Positions 46,237 to 55,674 of a stretch of DNA of 64,000 nt are shown here, piece after piece. The notes under the pieces were generated by a model that ran no database searches, was not told where the DNA came from, and was given only the letters and a program-made list of their open reading frames with translations. This DNA is from Alphaproteobacteria bacterium AO1-B. Its GTDB lineage: Bacteria; Pseudomonadota; Alphaproteobacteria; Rhizobiales; Stappiaceae. The position numbers were made by a program, and so were the translations under genes. The stretch lies in assembly GCA_001890945.1 (NCBI GenBank), contig MLAX01000002.1:434001-498000 (forward strand), in the 5' to 3' direction. The stretch's first letter is position 1; each line of letters starts with the position of its first letter.

Positions 46237-47571
46237 ATGTCTGAAACCGATTTTGATCATCGTCTGAAATTTGCAGAAATTGATTCCAAAACCATCTCAG
46301 CACTGAAGAAAACATGGCCGGTTATTCAGCCGGCTCTGGATGAACTGCTTGCCGGTTTTTATGCGCACATAAAGTCTGAGCCTCATATGGCCAACATGGT
46401 CGGCGATCAGCAGCCGCGCCTGGTGGGTGCACAAAAGAGCCACTGGGAAAAACTCTTCTTGAGCGGCTTTGATAAGGACTATCAGGAAAGCATCAACCGC
46501 ATTGGGCACATTCATTGCCGGATTGGTCTCGAGCCCCGCTGGTATATTGCCGGTTACAAGTTTGTCCTGACACGCCTGCACAAACATCTGGTCAAGAAAT
46601 ACCGGACATCCTTTACCGACCTCGGTGATGTTCTGGAACACGTTACCGCCGCGGTCATGTTCGACATGGATCTGGCCATTTCAACTTATGAAGAACAATT
46701 GTTGTTGGAACGGGCTGAACAGGCAAACAAGTTGAACAGAGCGATCGAGCAGTTTCGGGAGAAAATAGAAAAGCCTCTGAAGGATGCCGATGAGGGCGCC
46801 GGGATTGTTATCAGCGAAGCTGCCCAGCTTGAAAGCGTCTCCCGGGATGCGCAGGACCAAATCTCCAGCGCGGAAACCGTGTCGAAAAATTCCAGCGACA
46901 GTGTGCAGACCGTGGCAGCGGCAACGGAAGAGTTGTCCAGTTCCATCCAGGAGATCTCGAAGCAGATTGTTGGTGCGTCCAGAATTGCCAGCGAGGCGTC
47001 GGCCGGAACCGAAAGGTCGAGCGACCAGGTGGCCAGCCTTGCAGGCGCTGCGCAAAAAATCGGAGATGTGGTCGGGTTGATCCAGGCGATCGCCGAACAG
47101 ACCAATCTTTTGGCGCTCAATGCGACCATTGAGGCTGCGCGGGCCGGGGATGCGGGCAAAGGATTTGCGGTTGTCGCTGCCGAGGTCAAGGAACTTGCAC
47201 AACAGACGGCCAAGGCGACGGAAGAAATCAGTCAGCAGGTCTCTGAAATTCAGGAATCGACGGATGGGGCGGTTGGATCCATTCAGTCCATTGCCGAAGT
47301 GGTCAAACAGCTTGACGAAATGACATCGTCCATCGCGGCAGCCGTTGAAGAGCAGGGCGCTGCGACCCAAGAGATTTCCCACAGTGTCCAAACCGTTGCG
47401 AATGGTGCGCAGACCCTCGAGGAGAACATCGAAGGTGTTGGGCATGCGGTGGTGGCAACGGATAAAGCTGCCGTGAATTTCAAAACCGCGGCTGACCGGA
47501 TGAACACAAGCGTCTATTTGATTTCCGATGAGATCAAAAACTTCTTTGAGACCTTACGAACTGGAACATGA
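46237..47571 (+). CDS. Globin-coupled methyl-accepting chemotaxis protein
   Basis: This 444-residue protein is a soluble chemoreceptor. An N-terminal protoglobin domain (about 1-165; [19 protein letters not shown] region with the likely proximal histidine) should bind haem and sense oxygen. After a coiled linker, the MCP signalling domain (about 200-440) carries the hairpin tip [29 protein letters not shown] (split here only for reading). There are no membrane segments, as in HemAT-type aerotaxis receptors. It is monocistronic after an AT-rich promoter region and convergent with a TetR gene. Confidence 0.94.
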   Translation: MSETDFDHRLKFAEIDSKTISALKKTWPVIQPALDELLAGFYAHIKSEPHMANMVGDQQPRLVGAQKSHWEKLFLSGFDKDYQESINRIGHIHCRIGLEPRWYIAGYKFVLTRLHKHLVKKYRTSFTDLGDVLEHVTAAVMFDMDLAISTYEEQLLLERAEQANKLNRAIEQFREKIEKPLKDADEGAGIVISEAAQLESVSRDAQDQISSAETVSKNSSDSVQTVAAATEELSSSIQEISKQIVGASRIASEASAGTERSSDQVASLAGAAQKIGDVVGLIQAIAEQTNLLALNATIEAARAGDAGKGFAVVAAEVKELAQQTAKATEEISQQVSEIQESTDGAVGSIQSIAEVVKQLDEMTSSIAAAVEEQGAATQEISHSVQTVANGAQTLEENIEGVGHAVVATDKAAVNFKTAADRMNTSVYLISDEIKNFFETLRTGT

Positions 47572-47634
47572 GTTCAGGAAACAACTCTGATCGGTCAGGG
47601 CTGTTGATAGCGCGCAGAGCGACCGTTTAGTGCA

Positions 47635-48255
47635 TCAGCCGGAATCCTCGGGCAGGAGCCGGTCAACCATGTTTCCAGCCAGGGCTTTCAGGGACTTTGT
47701 GTTTTCGCCCGCACGTGCACGAACTGAGATGCCGTGGAGCATCACCGCAAACTGCTGGCCAATTTGAGCGGCTTCGTCGGCGTTAAAGCGGTTTTTGCTG
47801 CCGGTTTCTATAAGGCGCGCGAAACCGCGATCCATTCGGCCCATCACCTTGTTCAAGGCCTCAACAAACTCTGGATCCTGGGTCGTCTCGGCCGGGAGGG
47901 TGGAGATTGCAAGGCAGCCAAACCTCGAGGCGGACACTGGTGTCTTGCCGGTGTAGAGATCGATTGCAGCAGACAGGATCGCCTTGAACCGAGCGTTCAA
48001 GGGACCGTCGAAATCACCCGCTGCTGACAGGTGTGCCTGCATCATGTCGGCAAAGCGGTTTATCACTTTCAGATACATGTCTTTTTTGCTGCCAAAGGCA
48101 GCATAAAGGCTCGGTCGGTTGAGGTTGGTTGCCTCAGCTATCTGGTCGAGGCTCGTGGCTGAATAGCCGTGCTCCCAAAAAACCTGCATGATCTTGTCGA
48201 GAATTGCCGTCTCATCGAAAGATCGGGGACGGCCGCGTTTTCGTTCCTTCGTCAT
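47635..48255 (-). CDS. TetR-family transcriptional regulator
   Basis: The 206-residue protein has a basic N-tail (KERKRGRPRSFDE), then a TetR helix-turn-helix (about 15-60; GYSATSLDQIAEATNLNRPSLYAAFGSK). A ligand domain of the AcrR type with C-terminal helices follows. It is divergent from the HD-domain gene with 75 bases between, the classic arrangement for self and neighbour repression. Confidence 0.92.
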   Translation of the reverse strand: MTKERKRGRPRSFDETAILDKIMQVFWEHGYSATSLDQIAEATNLNRPSLYAAFGSKKDMYLKVINRFADMMQAHLSAAGDFDGPLNARFKAILSAAIDLYTGKTPVSASRFGCLAISTLPAETTQDPEFVEALNKVMGRMDRGFARLIETGSKNRFNADEAAQIGQQFAVMLHGISVRARAGENTKSLKALAGNMVDRLLPEDSG

Positions 48256-48330
48256 TCTGTAACGCTTCGCATAAAAAACTCGACCTGTCTATTTATGTGC
48301 GATACGGTACAGAAAAATACAGGAGCTGAT

Positions 48331-49146
48331 ATGACCACCATCTGTCAAACAAAACGCAAGGCGCCAATTATGGGATCTCTGGCCTGGGGCGAGAGAAAAG
48401 GTGCGTTCAGTGAAGGCCGGTTAACGCGGGCCGAGAAGGTTACAGTCATTGGAAACATGGCTCGGATGAGCCTGCTGCAGGCATTGGACCAGGCGTCAGG
48501 CAAATTGGGTCTGATGAATGCCTATGGGGCCGATCTTGAAGGCTTGTTGCCGCTCCAAACCCGGCTGGTATCCGACAGTGAGGCGCTTGCTTCAGAAAAA
48601 CTTGGAACAGATGTTCTGGAACACAGCTGGCGGACCTACTATTGGGCGATGTGCCTTGCGGGCTATAAGAAGATCGATGTTGACCGGGAAATCCTGTTTT
48701 CGGCGGCGATGCTCCACGACCTTGGAATGGCCAAGGACCGCCCGGTTCATCCGGGCGCTTGTTGTTTCACCGTTCATGGTGCAAAGCGCAGCAAGGATCT
48801 TCTTGTCTCCCAAGGGCACGATCCGGCAAAAGCGCGGAAGATTGGAGAAGCAATCGGGCTGCACTTGAACGGGTATGTCTCGCGCCGGCTTCACGGTGCA
48901 GAGGCGCATCTGCTTTCAAGAGGTGCTATGTGTGACGTCTTCGGTATGGGCCGGACGCGCATCGCTGGATCGACCCGCCGTGAGGTCCAGAAACGTCATC
49001 CGAAGGGCGATCTCATGAATGGTCTGGAGATCTGGCCCGGACACCATCTTCAGGGAACACGTGGCGACTTTCTGATCCGGGTTGGCGGAAAGCACCACAC
49101 CGCTACGATTCCCAAAGACAAGTTGCTCGCAGCGCCCCGGACCTAA
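48331..49146 (+). CDS. HD-domain phosphohydrolase-like protein
   Basis: I start at ATG 48331, which follows AGGAG by a few bases; the longer frame overlaps the TetR gene. The 271-residue protein has an HD domain with H98 (EHSWRTYYWA) and the H129-D130 doublet (MLHDLG). Further histidines lie in FTVHGA and GLHLNGY. It is related to cyanamide-hydratase-like and other HD enzymes; the exact reaction is unknown. Its likely controller is the divergent TetR protein. Confidence 0.82.
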   Translation: MTTICQTKRKAPIMGSLAWGERKGAFSEGRLTRAEKVTVIGNMARMSLLQALDQASGKLGLMNAYGADLEGLLPLQTRLVSDSEALASEKLGTDVLEHSWRTYYWAMCLAGYKKIDVDREILFSAAMLHDLGMAKDRPVHPGACCFTVHGAKRSKDLLVSQGHDPAKARKIGEAIGLHLNGYVSRRLHGAEAHLLSRGAMCDVFGMGRTRIAGSTRREVQKRHPKGDLMNGLEIWPGHHLQGTRGDFLIRVGGKHHTATIPKDKLLAAPRT

Positions 49147-49201
49147 GATCGTTCCGGTTATGCGGCGGCGCGATTTGGCCCCAGCGTATTCAGTCCATAT
49201 C

Positions 49202-50047
49202 CTAGTTCGGACCAGTAACAACGTCCGTGTCGTCGCGCGCACCCCATTCAGACCAGGACCCGTCATAAAGGCTTACGTCCCGGGTTCCGAGAACTGTGAG
49301 TGCGAGGGTCAGGATGGCGGCGGTGACACCGGACCCGCAGGTGGTCGTGACCGGCCGGGACAGGTCGACGCCGGCGTTTTTGAAGGCCTGCTCCAGGCCG
49401 TCGCGTTGTTTGAACGTGCCGTCTTCGGAAATCAGGTCCGTGAATGGCAGGTTCAGCGCATTCGGCATATGTCCGCTGCGCAAACCCTGACGCGGCTCTG
49501 GAGCGTCTCCGGCAAATCGGGCGGCAGACCGGGCATCGAGAATTTGCCCGTTTCCGGATGCGCTCAAGGCTTTGATAGCAGACAGATTGGCAACAGCGCT
49601 GTGGTCGAGCCGTGCCGAGAAGTGGCGTTCCGGCCGCCGGACAGGATCATCGTTGACTGGCCGGTTTTCGGCCTGCCATTTAGGCATGCCGCCGTCCAGA
49701 ACATAGACGTTTTCAACGCCAAACGTCCGAAATGTCCACCAGACACGGGCCGCAGAATAAAAGCCAAAGTCATCATAAACGACGATGGTCTGGCCATCCC
49801 CGATCCCGAGCTTGCGCATGGCGGAGGAAAAGACGTGCGGGGCCGGCAGCATATGCGGCAGGTCGCTGTTCTTGTCGCAGATCTCATTGACGTCAAAAAA
49901 CACAGCGCCCGGGATATGGCTATCCGGATAGACCGGTTTGGCGTCCGGCGTCGTTACCGGCGGCATCCAGGCATTGACGACAACCACATCCGGTGCATCC
50001 AGATGATCGGCCAGCCAGTCTGTCGAGACAAGCGGATGATAGGTCAT
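49202..50047 (-). CDS. sseA: 3-Mercaptopyruvate/thiosulfate sulfurtransferase
   Basis: This 281-residue protein has two rhodanese domains. The N-terminal one starts VSTDWLADHL and is inactive. The C-terminal one carries the active-site loop CGSGVTA with C237, the sequence typical of mercaptopyruvate sulfurtransferase. It transfers sulfur from 3-mercaptopyruvate to thiols or cyanide. The start overlaps the stop of the GFA gene (ATGA), so they form an operon. Confidence 0.92.
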   Translation of the reverse strand: MTYHPLVSTDWLADHLDAPDVVVVNAWMPPVTTPDAKPVYPDSHIPGAVFFDVNEICDKNSDLPHMLPAPHVFSSAMRKLGIGDGQTIVVYDDFGFYSAARVWWTFRTFGVENVYVLDGGMPKWQAENRPVNDDPVRRPERHFSARLDHSAVANLSAIKALSASGNGQILDARSAARFAGDAPEPRQGLRSGHMPNALNLPFTDLISEDGTFKQRDGLEQAFKNAGVDLSRPVTTTCGSGVTAAILTLALTVLGTRDVSLYDGSWSEWGARDDTDVVTGPN

Positions 50048-50532
50048 GAGGTGTCCTTGTTTTCGTAAAGGCCGTGGCGCTTGTGCCAGTCTTCGATGGA
50101 AAGCTCCGGATATTCCTGGAAATGGGCCTGATCGGGTCCTTGAGCAACCTCAACCCAGTCTGGTTTGCTCTCCAGGAGGATATGTACAGTCTCAGGTGGT
50201 TTCGGCAGCGCCGTATCGATGGCAGCTGCCAGCGGATGAACAAGCTCGGGCCAGCGCGGATCCCAAAGCCAGAGATGGCTGCCGCACCGTCCGCAGAACG
50301 AGCGCTCAGCGGGGCTCAAACCTGTCTCGAACTCCGCCTGATAGATCTTTTTCACCTTGTGCGGGTCGTGGACTTTAAGGCTCTCGGCTTCGCCCATCAG
50401 ATTGATCGCATAACCGCCGGCGCCGGTTGTCTTCCGGCAGACCGAGCAATAACAGCGCATGTAAGGGTAGGGAGTCTTGCTCTCCACATCGAAGTGAACG
50501 GCGCCGCAATGGCAACTGCCGGATAGTTTCAT
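50044..50532 (-). CDS. GFA-family zinc-binding protein
   Basis: I start at MKLSGSCHCG (50532), 7 bases after GGAGG. The 162-residue protein has the GFA zinc motifs CHCGAVHF, CYCSVCRK and FCGRCGSHLW. The family is named for glutathione-dependent formaldehyde-activating enzyme, but most members have no proven activity. It is coupled to sseA downstream and close to an alaX gene upstream. Confidence 0.9.
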   Translation of the reverse strand: MKLSGSCHCGAVHFDVESKTPYPYMRCYCSVCRKTTGAGGYAINLMGEAESLKVHDPHKVKKIYQAEFETGLSPAERSFCGRCGSHLWLWDPRWPELVHPLAAAIDTALPKPPETVHILLESKPDWVEVAQGPDQAHFQEYPELSIEDWHKRHGLYENKDTS

Positions 50533-50553
50533 GGCGCATCCTCCCAAACAGTC

Positions 50554-51270
50554 TCAATCGGCGAGGCGAATTCGAACCCGTCTGTTCTGTTTGCCTTTTT
50601 TCTCGCTTTTGCCGAGTTCCAGAGGGCCGATTTCAGAAGTTTTCGAAACGTGGGTGCCTCCGCATGGTTGAAGATCAATATCCCCACCGATCCGGACCAG
50701 CCGTACCCGGCCGGCACCGCGCGGCGGCTGAACGGACATCGTTTTCACAAGCCCAGGGTTCGCGTCCAGTTCCTCATCGGTGATCCACTCGAACGCGACA
50801 TCATGATCGCCGCCCGCAAGTTCATTCAGTTTCTCGGCGACTTTTTCCTTGTCGAGCGCCGTGTCGCCCATATCGAAATCGAGCCGGCCTTCGCCGTCGC
50901 CGATTTGACCACCAGTCACTGGAAAGGGCAGCGCGACCGACAATAGATGAAGCGCCGTATGCATTCGCATCAACCGGTAGCGGCGCGCCCAATCAATATG
51001 GGCCGTCAGTTTTGTGCCCGGCTCCGGCAGTGCCTGTTCTTCTACCGGCATGTGGACGATCGTTTTCTTATCGGCGTCATAAACGGTCGTTGCAATGTCG
51101 ATGCGGGCACCGTCTTCAAGCTCCAAATACCCGGTATCTCCGGGTTGTCCGCCGCCGGTTGCATAGAATACAGTTCGGTCCAGGACGATGCCGCCACGCT
51201 CGTTCACCGCCACAACATCCGCTTCGCAGCTGCGCAAATAGGCATCATCGCGGAAGAGGGGCGTGGTCAT
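50554..51270 (-). CDS. Alanyl-tRNA editing protein AlaX
   Basis: This 238-residue stand-alone homologue of the AlaRS editing domain hydrolyses mischarged Ser-tRNA(Ala) or similar. It has the zinc motifs HxxxH (HTALH) and CxxxH (CGGTH), and FYATGGGQPGDTG at the N-terminus. The leftward genes alaX, GFA and sseA have short gaps and are probably one transcript. Confidence 0.92.
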   Translation of the reverse strand: MTTPLFRDDAYLRSCEADVVAVNERGGIVLDRTVFYATGGGQPGDTGYLELEDGARIDIATTVYDADKKTIVHMPVEEQALPEPGTKLTAHIDWARRYRLMRMHTALHLLSVALPFPVTGGQIGDGEGRLDFDMGDTALDKEKVAEKLNELAGGDHDVAFEWITDEELDANPGLVKTMSVQPPRGAGRVRLVRIGGDIDLQPCGGTHVSKTSEIGPLELGKSEKKGKQNRRVRIRLAD

Positions 51271-51368
51271 TTAAGCAACTCCTTGGAAGAAAACTGATTT
51301 TGCCCAAGAGTGCACAGCCGGAGAAATGGGTCAATCCGGTTTTCGAGTGAAAAGTCGGGCGAAACCGT

Positions 51369-52016
51369 TCAGGCGTTTGCCTTTGCGACCAGCAGCTTCA
51401 GTGCGAAGGTTCCCATGATCCCGGCGAACAGCCAGTCGAATGCGCGCATGAACGCTGGCGATGACTTTAGGAAACGTGAGAACGCGCCAGCGCCTAAAAC
51501 CATCAGCACACAAATCGGCATCCCGAGCAGAACGAAATAGCCACCGAAAAACAGAAGTTTTGCAGTTGCATGCGGGTCGCTTGCCGACACGAATTGCGGA
51601 AGGAAGGTCACGAAAAACAGGACTATTTTCGGATTGAGAATGTTCACCCCAAGCCCCTGCAGCCAGACCCGGCGGAACGGCTGGGTTTTGCTTTCTGCGG
51701 CCTCAAGGGTGAGGGAAGTGCCTTTTCTGAGAGCCTGTATAGCAAGCCAAATCAGATACGCCGCGCCGACAAACTTCAGCACTGTAAATGCTGTCGCAGA
51801 GGCTGCAAGAAGCGCAGAAATGCCAATAGCTGCGAGGATCGTGTGGATGATCAACCCGGTCGTAGCCCCAAGGACCGCCGCAATCCCGGCTTTGCGTCCC
51901 TGGGTGAGCGTTTTGCTCATGAACAGGGTCATGTCCGGCCCTGGTGTGATTGTCAGGACAATAGCCGCGGCCGTAAAAGCTGCGAGAACCGATAAAGAGG
52001 GCAGAAAGTCGGGCAT
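51369..52016 (-). CDS. LysE/RhtB-family amino-acid exporter
   Basis: I start at MPDFLPSLSV (52016), because the longer frame adds a non-hydrophobic, Cys-containing tail. The 215-residue protein has six predicted membrane spans and the family motif ITPGPDMTLF near its start, then GRKAGIAAVLGATTG. It exports amino acids or related metabolites; the substrate is unknown. Confidence 0.9.
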   Translation of the reverse strand: MPDFLPSLSVLAAFTAAAIVLTITPGPDMTLFMSKTLTQGRKAGIAAVLGATTGLIIHTILAAIGISALLAASATAFTVLKFVGAAYLIWLAIQALRKGTSLTLEAAESKTQPFRRVWLQGLGVNILNPKIVLFFVTFLPQFVSASDPHATAKLLFFGGYFVLLGMPICVLMVLGAGAFSRFLKSSPAFMRAFDWLFAGIMGTFALKLLVAKANA

Positions 52017-52107
52017 TGGACACCAAAGCGTAGGCGTTAGATGACCGCACAACACCTTATCACTCTGTCGGTGTCAAAGCATATTTGGTGAGAGCGGTCG
52101 ACGCGGC

Positions 52108-52668
52108 CTAGACGCCCACGCGAATTGTCGCTCTCAGAATATTGCAAGGGTCGCCATAAAGCTTTTCCAGAAACGCGAGTGGTGAGGGACGTGCGACGGA
52201 CAATGTGGCCTCCATGATCCCGCTGTCGATCGCAAGGTTCGCATCATGCAGTTTCGCAAGGTGTCTCATGCGGGTGTTTTCAAGAAGGCACAGCATATGG
52301 ATGGTCTTGATCTGTCTGGTTTGGGCCGCGCCGATCATCCGATTGAACAGGGCTTTACCGATGCCTTTTTCTTGCCAGTCCCGTTCAACGACAAGCGCAA
52401 GTTCGGCTGCGCGCGGCCAACTGTTTTGCAGTTCGCGCAGTTCCGCCATTCCACGCAACTCGTGATCAGGAAAAGCGCCATACCCTATTGCGCCGGCTGA
52501 AAGAAGGGATTCGGCATATTGATCGACAAAACCGTCACTGACTTTTCCGGCAAACCTCAGCCGCCGGGTGTCGCTGTCAAGTCTTTGAAAATGTTCGGTG
52601 AGCCTGTCGCGGTCAGATTGCCACAGTCGTCTGATGCCGGGATGAGAAACAGCTAAGTTGTCGTTCAT
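52108..52668 (-). CDS. GNAT-family N-acetyltransferase
   Basis: This 186-residue protein has a GNAT core. Motif A reads ELALVVERDWQEKGIGKALFNRMI (acetyl-CoA loop around Q-E-K-G-I-G-K-A), preceded by a strand from the IGYGAF region. The substrate is unknown. It is a single leftward gene between lysE and cls. Confidence 0.88.
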   Translation of the reverse strand: MNDNLAVSHPGIRRLWQSDRDRLTEHFQRLDSDTRRLRFAGKVSDGFVDQYAESLLSAGAIGYGAFPDHELRGMAELRELQNSWPRAAELALVVERDWQEKGIGKALFNRMIGAAQTRQIKTIHMLCLLENTRMRHLAKLHDANLAIDSGIMEATLSVARPSPLAFLEKLYGDPCNILRATIRVGV

Positions 52669-52788
52669 GTAAGGACCCTCTGTGTCTGCCGGTTTTCCGG
52701 CGATGAAAGTGTCCTCCCTGAAATCAGAGGTTAGTGCTGCAATGCGGCATAAACAGGGTCATATGGTTTTCGTGCAGTGTGCTTGCCT

Positions 52789-54303
52789 TTACAGGATCGG
52801 AGACAACAGCCGGGCGCCTTGGGCGAAAACCTGGAAAATGTAACTGCGCGACTGGAAAGCATCCGGCCAGGTGAGGCGGGAATGCGCGAAATCTTCTTCA
52901 AGCATCTTCTCCACCTTTGTAATCAGCCGTTCATGGGTGAACCAGAGCGTGAGTTCAAAGTTGATCTGGAAGGACCTGTTGTCGAAATTCACCGTGCCGA
53001 TGGACACCAGATCATCGTCAAGCAAGGTCACCTTCTGATGGAGGAAGCCATCCGTGTACCGATAGATCTTAACGCCTCTCTGGACGAGCGTATCCTCATA
53101 GGCATGGCTGGCGAGCCAGACTGTCCAGTGGTCGCGTTTTTCCGGTAGGAGAATGCGGACATCGACCCCGCGCATAGCGGCTGCGGCAAGTGCTGTTTGC
53201 ACATCCAAAGAAGGCACCAGATAAGGTGTTGTGATCCAAAGTTTGTATTTTGCCTGCGCTGCGGCTTCAACAAAAGCAATTGCGCATTCTTCCAACTTGT
53301 CAGCTGGACCTGTTGGCATCACCAGCACGGACTCATCGCCCGGCATGGGAATTTCGCTCACCTGCGGCAGATCGATGTGATTGCCGCTCGCCCAGAGCCA
53401 GTCTTCCACAAATGACAAGGCGCAGGCGACCGCTGCCGGCCCTTCTATCCTCACATGGGTGTCGCGCCAATGGCCAAACCGTTTGCTCCGCCCGACATAT
53501 TGATCCGCAACGTTATGGCCGCCGACAAATGCTTCGCGATAATCGATCACCACCAGTTTTCTGTGGTTTCGATAGTTGAGCCGCATTGGCCCCAAAACCC
53601 GCAGGAATTTGTGATTTTCGTTGAAGCCGCAAACCTTGATACCCGAGTCCGTCAGGCGTTCGATGTATTTATTGGAGAGCGAGTGGCTCCCGACATCATC
53701 ATAGAGGAAGTAAATCTCCACTCCGTCCTTGGCCCGCGCGATTAGCGCATCGGCCATTTCCCGGCCAAGGGCATCATCGTGTATTGCAAAGAACTGAAAG
53801 AAGATAACGCTTTCGGCTCGGGCGATCCCGTCCTTGATCGCTGTGAAGGTTGCGTCGCCGTCGATCAGGAGTTCGGAAGTGTTGCCTGCAAGAAACGGCA
53901 CGCCGGCAACACGGGAAAGCACGGGCCAATCCCGCGTTTCGTCGTGGTCTGTGAGACCAAGTTCATCGGCCCGGCGCGCTCGTTCGCTGCGGCCAAGTGT
54001 AATTTGAATTTTCGCGTAGTCGGAAAAGGACCGCCAGCCGAACACAAAATACAGCGGGACAGTGACATATGGGATGAAAAACAGAGACAGGAGCCAAGCA
54101 ACCGAACCTTGTGAGGTGCGCGAGTACATAATCTCGCGAACCGCACAAATAATCGCTGTGATGTAAACAACCGCAAGCGCACCTGCGACCAGACCCAGGT
54201 TGTTTGCCACCATATCAACGACGGTTATGTCCGTGGCAGCATCCTGGATCACGCGCCTTGTATCGGCAATGCCGGTTTGAAGTGCAGGATCATGGGTCGA
54301 CAT
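52789..54303 (-). CDS. cls: Cardiolipin synthase (phospholipase D type)
   Basis: This 504-residue protein has two N-terminal membrane spans and two HKD motifs: NHRKLVVID...AFVGG and HQKVTLLDDDLVSIGT. It condenses two phosphatidylglycerols, or phosphatidylglycerol and phosphatidylethanolamine, into cardiolipin at the inner membrane. It lies 34 bases downstream of cysK on the same strand. Confidence 0.93.
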   Translation of the reverse strand: MSTHDPALQTGIADTRRVIQDAATDITVVDMVANNLGLVAGALAVVYITAIICAVREIMYSRTSQGSVAWLLSLFFIPYVTVPLYFVFGWRSFSDYAKIQITLGRSERARRADELGLTDHDETRDWPVLSRVAGVPFLAGNTSELLIDGDATFTAIKDGIARAESVIFFQFFAIHDDALGREMADALIARAKDGVEIYFLYDDVGSHSLSNKYIERLTDSGIKVCGFNENHKFLRVLGPMRLNYRNHRKLVVIDYREAFVGGHNVADQYVGRSKRFGHWRDTHVRIEGPAAVACALSFVEDWLWASGNHIDLPQVSEIPMPGDESVLVMPTGPADKLEECAIAFVEAAAQAKYKLWITTPYLVPSLDVQTALAAAAMRGVDVRILLPEKRDHWTVWLASHAYEDTLVQRGVKIYRYTDGFLHQKVTLLDDDLVSIGTVNFDNRSFQINFELTLWFTHERLITKVEKMLEEDFAHSRLTWPDAFQSRSYIFQVFAQGARLLSPIL

Positions 54304-54337
54304 GACTGGACCGGCTCGGTCTCCTCCTCATTGGAAG

Positions 54338-55372
54338 TTATGCGAAGGGCGGTTTCAGGTCGACTGTCCGCTCAAGCCAACCGGGCACCGGCAAGTTCTT
54401 GGCCCGCAGGAATTCTGGACTATAGAGTTTCGATTGGCTGCGGGTGCCATGGTCACAGAGGATGGTCACGATCGTGTGGCCCGGACCCATTTCCTTTGCC
54501 AAGCGCCTTGCGCCAGCAAGGTTGATCGCAGACGAGCCGCCGAGCAGCAGTCCTTCGTTTTCGGCAAGATCAAAGACAAGCGGCAGCGCTTCTTCATCCG
54601 GGATAGCATAGGGATGATCGACCTTGATATCGCCGACAATCACCGTTGAACGGCCAAGTCCAATGCCTTCTGCAATCGAACCGCCGTCGGTGGCCTTTGC
54701 TTCGCCATCTTTAAAGAGGTGATACATGCCTGCGCCCAGCGGGTCGGCGCATCCTATCGTAATGCCCGGCTTCTGCTCGCGCAGATACGTTGAAACGCCA
54801 GCAAGGGTTCCGCCGGAGCCGACGGCGCAAATGAACCCGTCAATCTTTCCGTCTGTCTGAGCAAGGATTTCCGGACCCGTTGTCAGATAGTGGGCTTTGC
54901 GATTGTCCAAATTGTTCCATTGATCCGCAAAGAGAACACCATTTGGTTCGGTCTTGGCCATCTCTTCAGCAAGGCGGCGCGCCACGTGCTGGTAATTGTT
55001 CGGATCTTTGAAGGGTTTTGCCGGAACTTCAAGAAGCTCTGCGCCGCACATGCGCAGCATATCCTTCTTTTCCTGGGTCTGGGTTTCCGGAATAACGATT
55101 ACGGTTCGATATCCGCGCGCACTTGCAACCAGCGCAAGGCCGATGCCGGTGTTCCCCGCAGTCCCTTCAACGATGACACCGCCGGGCTTCAGATCACCGC
55201 GTGCTTCGGCTTCCAGGATCATCTGACGGGCCGGGCGGTCCTTGACGGATTGTCCCGGGTTCATGAACTCGGCCTTGCCGAAAATCTCACAACCGGTTTC
55301 TTCGGACAGGCCCTTAAGGCGGATAAGCGGCGTATTGCCGATGGCATCGACGACAGATGCGGACACAGACAT
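54338..55372 (-). CDS. cysK: Cysteine synthase A
   Basis: This 344-residue PLP enzyme joins sulfide with O-acetylserine. The PLP lysine lies in GQSVKDRPA. The substrate loop reads EGTAGNTGIGLA (E-P-T-S-G-N-T-G in classical CysK), the glycine loop GSGGTLAG is intact and GGSSAINLAGA replaces the late serine motif. The longer C-terminus and loop variants are usual for an alphaproteobacterial CysK subgroup. Divergent from the ChrR-like gene. Confidence 0.9.
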   Translation of the reverse strand: MSVSASVVDAIGNTPLIRLKGLSEETGCEIFGKAEFMNPGQSVKDRPARQMILEAEARGDLKPGGVIVEGTAGNTGIGLALVASARGYRTVIVIPETQTQEKKDMLRMCGAELLEVPAKPFKDPNNYQHVARRLAEEMAKTEPNGVLFADQWNNLDNRKAHYLTTGPEILAQTDGKIDGFICAVGSGGTLAGVSTYLREQKPGITIGCADPLGAGMYHLFKDGEAKATDGGSIAEGIGLGRSTVIVGDIKVDHPYAIPDEEALPLVFDLAENEGLLLGGSSAINLAGARRLAKEMGPGHTIVTILCDHGTRSQSKLYSPEFLRAKNLPVPGWLERTVDLKPPFA

Positions 55373-55674
55373 TCAATTGATCCCGACAGAGTGGACAGCG
55401 GAGCGCTGTTCCATAGATTTCATCACGCGTTCAGCGCCGACGCTAATGGCACCGATAGGTCTTATCAAGCAAGCAATGTAAGTCTTTAACTGCGGATTGC
55501 TACATATTAAAATCGATATTTTTGGCGCTGTAAGCGTTTTCATTAAAAGTACTGGCTGAGTTGTTCTTCAGATCCCCTAGATCCCGAGGAAAATTCGGCT
55601 TATTTAGTTCTGCAAATGATCCAGATGCTGAATCAGGCCGTAGGCGAACCGTACTCTGGAAGCAAAAGGTAAGC
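55373..55674. promoter_or_regulatory. 302-base divergent region between cysK and the ChrR-like gene
   Basis: This region should carry promoters for cysK and the ChrR-like gene. It is AT-rich around 55490-55545. A TGATCC element (55618-55623 region), a -35-like core of ECF11 promoters, precedes the ChrR-like gene. The matching -10 is poor, so this is only suggestive. No sigma-factor gene is present. Confidence 0.3.

Noticed and set aside
55544..55663. Possible end of an ECF sigma factor before the ChrR-like gene
   Set aside because: The open stretch (ending in PYSGSKR) is only about 40 codons after a stop and has no sigma-factor features.
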